From Closterium sp. Naga37s-1 (Eukaryota > Streptophyta > Zygnematophyceae > Desmidiales > Closteriaceae), in assembly GCA_947471745.1 (NCBI GenBank), contig CANJKZ010000267.1, positions 2,187,001-2,251,000 of the forward strand: DNA of 64,000 nucleotides. The letters are read 5' to 3'. The notes beneath the pieces were generated by a model. It ran no database searches and was not told the DNA's origin. It saw only the letters and a list, made by a program, of their open reading frames with translations. Made by a program: the position numbers and the translations under genes. Position 1 is the first letter of the stretch. Every line of letters begins with the position of its first letter. Positions 13,301 through 23,200 of this stretch are shown piece after piece.

Positions 13301-13593
13301 GCGCGGGTAGCGGTGAAAGTGGGAAGCTGAGGGGCGGCACACCCCGCAAAGAGACGGGGGGCCACCGCATCAGTGGCGGAGGCAACGGTGAGGAGGCTGC
13401 TCTCAATGGTCCCGAGAGCAGTCTGAAGGAGGTCTATAGTGAGTTCAGTGGGGTGCTTCTGAAGAAGCGCGTCGCGGGCAGTGGCAAGGCGGCCAGGGAG
13501 GCGGGTGACTAACCAGTGCACAGTGAGCCACATGGGGGGGGGGAGCAACAAGGAGCTGTGCGTCGGTAAAGGCCGAACGAAAACCGGCGTCAA
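7978..13593 (-). pseudogene. Copia gag-pol polyprotein of element B, one stop codon
   Basis: Open in one frame for 1,366 codons (13,593-9,493), then, after a single in-frame TAG at 9,493-9,495, for a further ~500 codons to 7,978. Order: gag C-terminal half; a glycine-rich (GGN)n tract near 13,100-13,210; a zinc-knuckle region; protease (FTLDSGASQCFF); integrase (LHLDVWGP, HSDRGGEFRS, QQNGVAERR); a spacer with long Gln runs (10,200-10,360); RT (LVYVDDLVFA); and RNase H (GHYDSSYADD, YADNKAMI, KHIDVRYFL). A gag frame change occurs at a C-run near 13,530-13,540. Gag upstream of it continues in another frame to about 13,800. The breaks suggest a non-autonomous copy, although sequencing error at the homopolymer is possible for the gag break. 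Confidence 0.85.
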
Positions 13594-13799
13594 GCGAGCG
13601 AAGGTGAGTCACTAGGTCGGAAACAGTCGCAAACGAGCCTAGGTCGGGAAACACGAACGGCATGAGGAGGCGACTGAGGGAGGCGGAGGAGGGGGTGGAA
13701 TAGCGAGCCACAATAGCATCCCAAACCCCCTTGGCTGTCTCCACCTGGTCAAAGTGAGCGGCCTCAGTCGATAGCGTGAGGGCACAATATCGCCGAAGC

Positions 13800-14260
13800 A
13801 GTAAGCGCACAAAGGGATGCGGGAAGCGCACGCAGGTGTGCGGGAAGCGCACGCAGGTGTGCGGGAAGCGCACGAGGTGTGCGGGAAGCGCACGCAGGTG
13901 TGCGGTAAGCGCACGCAGGTGTGCGGTAAGTGCACGCAGGTGTGCGGGAAGGTTGACGGAGGAGGGCGCGCGACAGGCAGAGGGGAGGGCACGCGACGGT
14001 CTAAGGAGGGCGCGCGACGGTTGAGGAGGGCGCGCGACGGTGGGGGAGGGCGCGCGGCGGTCTAAGGAGGGCGCGCGGCGGTTTAGGAGGGCGCGCGACG
14101 GTTGAGGAGGGCGCGCGACGGTGGGGGAGGGCGCGCGGTGGTCTAAGGAGGGCGCGGGAGGGCGCGGGCTAGGCGCGGGGAGGGCGCGGAGGGCGCGGAG
14201 GGCGCGGAGGGCGCGAGAGCACGGAGGGCGCGTAGGGCGCGGAGGCTAGCTAAGAACGAA
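13800..14260. repeat. GC-rich tandem repeats in the leader/gag-N region of element B
   Basis: Two arrays in series. About seven copies of a ~21-bp unit of the type GCGGGAAGCGCACGCAGGTG lie at 13,815-13,955. They are followed by an irregular GGAGGGCGCGCGACGGT array to about 14,250. They sit between the primer-binding site and the recognisable gag segment (LLRRYCALTLSTEAAHF), where the start of gag would be expected, so the gag N-terminus seems replaced or overgrown by repeats. Confidence 0.75.
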
Positions 14261-14287
14261 CGAGGATCTAACCTACTCGTGATACCA

Positions 14288-14414
14288 TCTCAGAATAGGA
14301 ATACAACGGAATGATTGGAATTAGGGTTTGCAAGGGTACAAATAGGAATCCTACAAAAGCTATACTCTCTAGGGAGTACCTCACTGCAGCCTATCATAAC
14401 ATTGACATTTGACA
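14288..14414 (-). repeat. 5' LTR of element B
   Basis: 127-bp copy of the LTR at 7,643-7,769. It is preceded on the plus strand by GATACCA, the complement of the Met-tRNA primer site, and followed by the CTCAA target duplication. Confidence 0.92.
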
Positions 14415-14617
14415 CTCAAGTCCTCATACTTGACCAGGTACAAGTCTGTTGAACAACAAGCTGATGCGAAAGCTTCTATTGAAAGCAGTACATGCTCCCA
14501 TTTGATGGTTGCATTGCATTTCAAGAATTTGATATTTACGAGGGTGGAATCTAAAAAGGCGACTTTGGACATAGACAAAAGAACAAGACATGCACTTACT
14601 ACTACAGGCGCCTCCAG
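14415..14617. other. Flank between element B and the giant gene
   Basis: Unique-looking sequence directly after the target duplication of element B. No gene is recognised. It would be the 3' flank of the minus-strand giant gene if the small exon at 14,618-14,689 is real. Confidence 0.4.
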
Positions 14618-14689
14618 CTAATCAGCATCAGCATGCGGCTCCTCTGCTGCTACATCTGCTACAGCTTTGTTTTGCTTGCTAGAAACATC
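14618..14689 (-). CDS. Possible last exon of the giant gene
   Basis: On the minus strand a good acceptor (GGGTTTTCAG) is followed by 23 codons in phase 0, DVSSKQNKAVADVAAEEPHA then DAD, and a TAG stop. The acidic/alanine composition matches the upstream gene. No convincing phase-matched donor was identified upstream. The frame that encodes the pentapeptide repeats also ends naturally at 14,770, so this exon is a suggestion only. Confidence 0.25.
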   Translation of the reverse strand, partial: DVSSKQNKAVADVAAEEPHADAD

Positions 14690-14769
14690 CTGAAAACCCG
14701 TAACCCTAACTCTTGCTAAAAAACTGCTGGGATGAGTATGGGCCTGGCCATAGTCACGAACCAACCTCA

Positions 14770-17700
14770 TCATGCCTCCTCTGTTTGCGGTGCTCCAGTA
14801 ACATCACTCGCATCATCTTGCTTGCTGCATTCCCCATCCCTGCCATTGTGGTCCTGTTGCTTTGTACCACTCTCCTCGCCGTTCCTTCCTTCACTCTTCT
14901 CTCCCTCACCCTTCCTTCCCTCATTAGTCCCCACCTCACTCTCTCGCACCTCATTCCCTTGCACCTCACTCCCTTGCACCTCACTCCCTTGTACCTCACT
15001 CTCTCGCACCTCACTCCTTTGCACCTCACTCCCTTGCACCTCACTCCCTCGCACCTCACTCCCTTGCACCTCACTCCCTTGCACCTCACTCTCTTGCACC
15101 TCACTCCCTTCCACAGTCCTTTGCACCTCACTCCCTTGCACCTCACTCCCTCGCACCTCACTCCCTTGCACCTCATTCCTTTGCACCTCACTCCCTTGCA
15201 CCTCATTCCCTTGCACCTCACTCCCTTGCACCTCATTCCCTTGCACCTCACTCCCTCGCACCTCACTCTCTTGCACCTCACTCCCTTGCACCTCACTCCC
15301 TCGCACCTCACTCTCTAGCACCTCACTCCCTTGCACCTCACTCCCTTGCACCTCACTCCCTTGCACCTCACTCCCTTGCACCTCACTCCCTTGCACCTCA
15401 CTCCCTTCCTCCTCATTCCTTTGCACCTCACTCCCTTGCACCTCACTCCCTTGCACCTCACTCCCTTGCACCTCACTCCCTTGCACCTCACTCCCTTGCA
15501 CTTCACCCCCTTGCACCTCACTCCCTTGCACTTCACCCCCTTGCACCTTACTGTCTCGCGCATCGCGCTCTGGCGCTTTGCTCTCGTCTTCGTCGCTCTC
15601 CTCCTCCAGTTCCATGGTACCAACACTGCTCATGTCTAGTGTGCTCTCCTCCCCATCACTCCCACTCCCACTCCCACTCCCAACCTCACTCCCACTTCCA
15701 CTCGCACTCCCACTCCCACTGTCAATCACACTCCCACTCCCACTCTCATCCTCACTCTCTTTGCCTTCTTCGCCACCCCCACCCTCATCCTCTTCACTCC
15801 CCAAGCTATCACCAGAGTCACACCCATCCTCTCCTTCATCCTCCTCATCTATCCCACTCCACTCGTCTTCCTCCCTCCCCTCCTTCTCACTCCATCCCTC
15901 CTCGTTCTTTTGAGGCACCTCAGAAACAGGCTCCACGTTTTGCCCCTCCGGCCCATTCTCCCCTTCATCCTCCTCATCAATCCCACTCCACTCATCCTCT
16001 TCCCTCCCCTCCTCCTTCTCACTCCCTCCTTCGCTTGAGGCACCTCTTCGTTTTGCTCTTCCCTCCCAACCTCCTTCCCACTCCGTCCCTGCTCGTTCTT
16101 TTCAAGCCCCTCGGAAACAGACTCTTTTTGCCCTTCCGCCCCATCCTCCCCTTCATCATCCTCATCTATCCCACTCCATTCGTCCTCTTCCCTCTCATCC
16201 TCCTTCTCACTCCATCCCTCCTCGTTCATCTGAGGCACCTCAGAAACAAACTTTTCGTTTCGCTCTTTCAGCCCATCTTCCCCTTCATCCTCCTCATCAA
16301 TCCCACTCCAATCGTCCACTTCCCTCCCCTCCTTCCCATCCTGTCCCTCGTTCTGTTGAGGCACCTCAGAAACAGACTCTTTCCTTTGCTCGTCCGGCCG
16401 ATCCGCCTCTGCAACATCCTCCCCTTCATCCTCCTCATTAATCCCACTCCACTCGTCCTCGTCCCTCCTCTCTTTCCCCACCTCCTCTTCCTGCCCTTCC
16501 CTTTCCTCCACACTCCTCCCAGATCGCTCCTGTACCAGGATAGGAGAAGAACCAATCAAGCGGACAGGTGGCTCTTGAGGCGGACAAGCGGACAGGTGGT
16601 TCTCCTGGACAGGTGGTTCTTGATTAATTCTCCTCCCAGATCGCTCCTGTACCAGGATAGGAGAACCAATCAAGCTGCCAGGTTGTTCTTGAGGCGCCTC
16701 AGAAACAGGCTCTTCGTTTTGCTCGTCCGGCCGATCCTCCCCTTCATCCTCCTCATCAATCCCACTCCATTCGTCCTCTTCCCTCCCCTCTCTCCCCACC
16801 TCCTCCTCGTCCTGCCCTTCCCTTTCCTCCACACTCCTCCCAGATCGCTCCTGTACCAGGATCGAGTTTTGAGTCGACTCAAAACTCCCTTCCCTTTCCT
16901 CCACACTCCTTCCAGATAGCTCCTGTACCAGGATAGGAGAACCAATCAAGCCGACAGGAGGTTCTTGAGGCGGAAAAGCGGACCAATTAATTCTCCTCCC
17001 AGATCGCTCCTGTACCAGGATAGGAGAATCAATCAAGCGGACAGGTGGCTCTTGAGGCGCCTCAGAAACAGACTCTTCCATTTGCTCTTCCTCTGCATCA
17101 GCCTCCCCCTCCTCTGCATCAGCCTCCCCCTCCTCTGCATCAGCCTCCCCCTCCTCTGCATCAGCCTCCCCTTCATCCTCCTCGTCAACCCCACTCCACT
17201 CGTCCTCTTCCCTCCCATCCTTCCCCACCTTCTCCTCCGGCTCTTTCCCTTCCTCCAAGGAAGGAGAGCCGAGCGTGCTGCCTGGCTGTTGAGGCGCCTC
17301 TCCCATTGCCTCTCCTTCATCCTCCTCATCAACCCCACTCCACTCGTCCTCTTCCCTCCCCTCCTTTCCCACCTCCTCGTCCTGCCCTTTTCCTTCCTCC
17401 AAACTGGTCCTGGATGGTTCCTCTACCAAGAGAGGAGAACCAAGCATGCTGCCTGGCTGTTGAGGCGCCTCTCCCATTGCCTCCCCTTCATCTTCCTCAT
17501 CTATCCCACTCCACTCGTCCTCGTCCCTCCCGTCCTTCCCCACCTCCTCCTCCTGCTCTTTCCCTTCCTCCAATCCGCCCCTAGATCGTTCCTCTATCAA
17601 GGAAGGAGGGCCTATCATGCCGTCAGGTTTTTGAGTCGCCTCACCCGTTGCCTCTGCCAAGGGAGGAGAACTTATCATGCTGCCTGGGTTTTGAGGATCG

Positions 17701-20232
17701 GCCGCCTCACAATCCTCACAACCCGTGTCCACCAAGGGAGGAGAACCAATCCTGCTGCCAGGTTTCTGAGGTGTCTCACAACCCGTGTTTACCAAGAAAG
17801 GGAGTCCTGTCATGCCGTCAGGTTTCTGAGGCGCCTCACCCAATGCCTCTGCCACGGAAGGCAAACCTATCACGCCCCTAGATCGTTCCTCTACCAAGGG
17901 AGGAGGGCCTATCATGCCGCCTGGTCTTTGAGGCGCCTCACCCCTTTCTTCTGCCAAGGAAGGGAGACCTGTCAATCCGTCAGGTTTCTGAGGCGCCTCA
18001 CCCAATGCCTCTGCCACGGAAGGCGAACCTATCAAGCTGCCAGGTGTAAGGAGAATCACGGGTGTTGAAATTTCAGTGACCTCCACTACCCCCCTTTCTT
18101 GCCAAGCTCTACCCGCCAGAACCTCAGATGCACTTGTGATCTGTTTTCCTTCCTCCCCTGCTTCCTTTTGAGGCGCATCAAAGAATTCTTCCCCGGACTT
18201 TTGAGTCGACTCAAAAGTCAGCTCACTTCTAATCCGTTTTCCTTCCTCCCCTGCTTCCTTTTGAGGCGCCTCAAAGAATTCTTCCCCGGCTGTACCCTCC
18301 AGAACCTCAGATGCACTTCCCATCCGTTTTCCTTCCACCCCTGCTTCCTCCACTCCCCTGCCTTCCTCTCCCTCTTCGTTCTTCCCTCCTCTCTCCTCTT
18401 CTCCCTCCACTGCTTCCGCTCCTCTCCCTGCCCCTCCCTCTACTCTCTTCTCTCCTCCCTCCTCTCCCCCCTCGCCATCCTCTGCTCCTCTCCTTACCCC
18501 TCCCTCCACTTTGTTCTCTCCTCCACTCTCTACCTTCACCTCTTCCTTTTGTTCTTCTGCCCCATCCTCCTGCTCACCCCACTCCTCGTTTCCTTGAGGC
18601 ACCTTAGAAACAGACTCTTCTTTCTGCTGTTCCACCCCATCCCTATTCGCGTTCCACCCCTCTCCCTCCTCCTCCTCCTCCCCCTCCCCCTTATTGCATG
18701 CGTTGACTCCGCCCTCATCGTCATCATCACCACTATCAACATCAACATCACTCCACAAATCCTCAGCATCATCATCACCATCGGCATTGCCACCATCACC
18801 ACCATTGGCATTGCCACCATCACCACCACCATCACCACCATCATCACCATCACCATCACTACCACTATCACCATCCCCATACCTAGCCTCCCTCTTCACC
18901 CCACTCTCCGCCTCCACCTTATTCATCTCTTCTGCCTGACCCTCTACTTCCATCACTACAAGCTCAACTTTCTCCTCATTCCTCAATTCCTCCTCATTCT
19001 CCTTCCTCCCTGCCTCCTCCTTATCACCCCCAGCATCAACATCACCACTATCGTCATCAGCACTCCATGATGCTTCGCCATCCTCCTCCTCTTCCTCTCC
19101 CTCCTCCTCCTTCTCTTCCTCTTCCTCCTCCTCTTCCTCTTCCTCCTCCTCCATGTCACTCCACCCTTCCTCTCCCTCACTCGAGCTCTCACTTTCCCTC
19201 GCTTCCCCTTTCATCGAACCTCGCTTCACCACCACCCTTTGCACACCTCGTCCCCCTAAACCTGAGTCACTCTCTTCCTTCACCACACCCCCTGAAAGCC
19301 TCTCCTTATTATCCATTCCTCCCTTGAACAATTTCTTTTTCTCTCCTGACGTGGCATCCAGATGGCTTCTCCCTCCTTGCTCCTCAATCCCCTCCTCCCC
19401 TACAGCAACCTCTCTTCTCTCCCGCTCCTCCCTCCTCCTCCTCTCCTCACTAGCTGCCTCCATCTTCCTCCTCACTTCCTCCACCCTCCTCCTCCTCTCC
19501 TCCTCTCTCTCCCTCTCCTTCGCCTCCCTCTCCCTCCTCTCCCTATTTCTCTCTCTCAACGCTCTCTCCTCCTCTTCCCCTTCCTCTTCCAACTCCTGAG
19601 TCCATTCCATAACCACCCTCCTCTCTTCCTCTCCTCTCCTCTGCCCCGCCCCTGTCAATTTCTCCACCTTTCCAGTCAACCATTCTGAAACCCCTGTTTC
19701 CGTCTCAACAAAACTTCCCACAGTCACGATCCCGCGATGAGGTTTGACCGGTGAGGAAACCAACGGTCCAGATTTACCAGGAAAAGCACCTGAAAAAGCA
19801 CCTGGACCAGCATGAGTCCCAGCGCCAACGCCTGTAGCAGCTGCAAGGGTTGTAGCAGCGACCCTTGCCACAGCTGCTACAACCTTGGACGGCTCTAGCA
19901 ACGGGGAGTGTGAAGGTCCTGCTATGTCACCTGCTGTGACTTGAGTACTTGCAGCAGCAGCAGCAGCAGAGTCAGCAGCACCTGTCGTGGTTGCTTCTGC
20001 AACCGCAGTTAAAACAGAAGGTGTAGCAGCGGTTGTAGCAGGGCTGGCAGTGGTTCTAGCAGCGGTTGTAGCAGCAGGTGTAGCAGCAGAAGAAGAGCCA
20101 AAGGTGAGGTGCGTGAGGGAATCAAAGATCTGAATGCTGGCCCGTCGAACGTGACTGACGGATGCTGACTTGGGCAGGAAACTTGCAAAAAGACCCGGTG
20201 CGGCAGGGGGGGAGGCAGAGGAGGAAGGGTTT

Positions 20233-20265
<33 letters not shown>

Positions 20266-23200
20266 GGCTGCAGTTTCCTCTCATGCTTCGCACGCACATT
20301 CCCTTCACCACTTTCCCCAATTTCCTCCTTACCCTCCTCCTCCCTGCCCCCCTCCTCTTCCTCAAGAGTCCAAACATCTGCTCCACCTTTCTTCTCCTCC
20401 ACTCCGCCTTTATCACCCAAACCTCGTCTATCTTGATACGAACCCCCCCACGGATGCTCCCTTCCCATCTGCCCTCCTGCCTCTTGAACCTGTGCCCTGC
20501 TGCCCCACGGTTGCTCTATGCTTTCCTCACTATCACCCATCCCCACTCCACCCAACCCCTCTCCTCTCCCTCCCATCCCCCAGCCCTGCCAGCCCCCTGC
20601 AGGACGAACCCTGCCGCCCCCTGCGGCGGCTGTAGCAGGCCTCCGTGGCAGTGCTACAGTACCCGCTCCTGCTGCTACAGACTCACGACCTGCCACCGCA
20701 CCTGTTGCCCCTGCTACAGCCCCAGCTGCAGGACCTGCCGCCCAGAAAGAGACAATGTCTCTAACAGTGCCCTGGGCTGCTGCAGTAGCTTCGGAAATCA
20801 AACTCTCCATCACACCGTCTCTAGCACTCCCCTTTTGCGGCTCCTGAGAACTAGACGCACCGTCCCCAACACTCCCTTGCCGAACCTGCCGGTTACTTGC
20901 CGAACCACTCGTCTCAGTCCCACCCCAAGCGGTTCGGTCTGGTACAGCAGAGTCCAGAGGTAAAACAGCTGAATCACCCCTTCCTTGTATTCTCTCACTA
21001 CCCATGCCTGTGCTTTGCTCCTCTTGCCTACCACCCCTCCCTCCACTCCCTCCTCCCCGTCCCCCCACTCCTCCCCTTTGACCTCCAGGTCTGTACAGCA
21101 GCGCACTCGCCCTCCCAACCCCACTACCAGCCCCGCCCCCAATCGCTCTTCGAGGCGGCTCAAAAGTTGACCTGGATTTAGGCAGGGCGGTCATGGGGCG
21201 AGCAGGCAAGGGGTGGGCAGCAGCATCTACCCTTTGAGGCGCGTCATAAGCAATCGCTCTTCTAGACAGCTCTTGGGGCGACTCAAAAGCAATCGCTCTT
21301 CGAGTCGGCTCCTGAGGCGTCTCAAGAACCGCCTCAGACGCGTCTGCTCTTCTAGCCGGCTCAAACGTTGACCTGGATTTAGGCAGAGCGGTCATGGGGC
21401 GAGAAGGCAACGGGTGGGCGTCCAGCCTTGAAGCCGGCTGGGAATATTCCTCCTCCAAACTTTGATTCCTCCCTCTATCCAGCCGGGCAGGGATATCCCT
21501 ATCCAGCCTGGTAGCTCCATCTCCCTCACGACTCCCCCACGCAAGCGGCCGTGGCTGGTGGTATTCGTCCGTGCTTTGACTCCTCCCTGTATCCAGCCTG
21601 GCAGCAGGCTCATGGCTCCCCCAGGGATGATGAGAATCCAGCCTGGTACCTGGCTGGTGGCGACTCCCGATCCCACTGCTAGCCCCGCCCCCAATCGCCA
21701 GCCTGGTAGTTTCTGGCTGGTGGTAGTCGTCAGGGCTTTGCTTCCTCCCAGTATCCAGCCTCGCAGCTGCTGGATCATGGTGACTCCCCCAGGGGTGAGC
21801 TTGAGCATCTAGCCTGGTAGCTGCTGGCTGGTGGTACTCGTCCGTGCTTTGACTCCTCCCTGTATCCAGCCTCGCAGCAGGCTCAGGGCTCCCCCAGGGA
21901 TGATGAGAATCCAGCCTGGTACCTGGCTGGTGGCGACTCCCGATCCCACTGCTAGCCCCGCCCCCAATCGCTCTTCTAGCCGGCTCAAAATCCGGCCTGC
22001 CACTCCCATCCCTTGCTGCTGTGTAGTGGGACCTATCTCTAGGCACAGCGGTCACGGGGCGGGCAGGCAACGGGTGGGCTTCCAGCCTTGAAGCTGGCTG
22101 GGAATATTCCTCCTCCGAGCTTTGGTTTCTCCCTCTATCCAGCCTTGTAGCAGGGGTTTCTCTATACAGCCTGGTAGCTGCCTCTCGCCTCCCCCACGCA
22201 TCCTGTCTCAAAATGCGCAACGAATCATCGTCTTGTATCCTGCTCCGCTCCCTCTCTTCCTGCCTGGTCATAGGACGAGAAAAGCGCTGCTCCCCTCCTC
22301 CTTGCCTGATTCCAGGTGCCAGCACGCTAGGCGATTCTTCCGTCAGGTCAAAGGCGTTGGGTTTCTGTTGAGAGTTCCCATACGTGTCATTGAAGGTAGC
22401 AGCAGGGGTGAAGGAGCGCGTGAGCGAGTCCACATGGTGGTGTACCACCACATCCCCCGCTCTTTGAGGCGCCTCAAAAGCCAGCTCGGAGGGTTTGGGT
22501 TTAGGGGAAGCAGTTGTGAGGGAGCGCGTGAGAGAGTCCACATGGTGGTGTACCACCAAATCCCCTGCTACCACCTCCCGCACAAATAAAACCTCCTCCA
22601 TCTCCCCTTCTCCCCCTCTCTCTTCCCCGCACTTCTCCCCTCTATCTCCCTCCTCCCTCTCCTCCTCTGCGCTCCTTTCCTGCTCCGCCTTCTCCCCTCC
22701 CCTCAGCGTCAGCGGCCGTGCAACGGGAGTGTTACCACCGCTGCTTGTGGTAACCGCACGTGCAACAGGTGTGTTACCACCACTGCTTCTTGCAGTGACT
22801 GCCTGTGAGACAGGAGTGTTACCGCCAGTCGACGCATCCACGGTTACAGGGGTGGTTACCGGCGACACTTGATGACTATTCGCAAACTGGTTCGGACTGC
22901 CCAAGGCTTGGGCGATGGGTGTGTTACCAGCAGTTGAGGCAGCAGGGGTGTTACCAGTTGTAGAAAAAGCAGCAGCACCAGGAGTAGTAGCAGCAGCAGG
23001 AGTAGCAGCAGCAGAGGTGGCCGCAGCTAGCCTTGCCGAAGCCAACCCGAGGAGACCCGATACATTGAACCCGCCGACAAATGCTGTGGTAACCGCATGC
23101 GCGACCGGAGTGTTACCAGTAGTCGACATCTCAGCCATAGATGGCGTTCGGTAAATTGTCAGAGCGCTTGACCGCTCCCCACCCATTCCCCCTGACATGC

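Larger units (their letters stand above)
7643..14414 (-). mobile_element. Copia element B, nearly full length and recent
   Basis: Complete minus-strand copia element. It has 127-bp LTRs at both ends and a 5-bp target duplication CTCAA at 7,638-7,642 and 14,415-14,419. The primer-binding site TGGTATCACGAG lies next to the right LTR, and the polypurine tract TATGGGGGTG next to the left LTR. The two LTRs appear identical base for base, so insertion was recent on an evolutionary scale. Internal order is repeat-rich leader, gag, protease, integrase, Gln/Gly/Pro-rich spacer, RT and RNase H. The polypurine tract matches that of element D, placing both in one family. Confidence 0.93.

Noticed and set aside
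14930..15560. CRISPR-like regular array
   Set aside because: Units are directly adjacent 15-bp repeats with no unique spacers, in a eukaryotic coding region.
14713..16919. Long plus-strand open frames rich in Leu, Thr, Ser, Pro and His
   Set aside because: They are antisense to the repeat-encoding minus-strand gene. Their composition follows directly from the 15-bp minisatellite and acidic repeats, and they have no family similarity.
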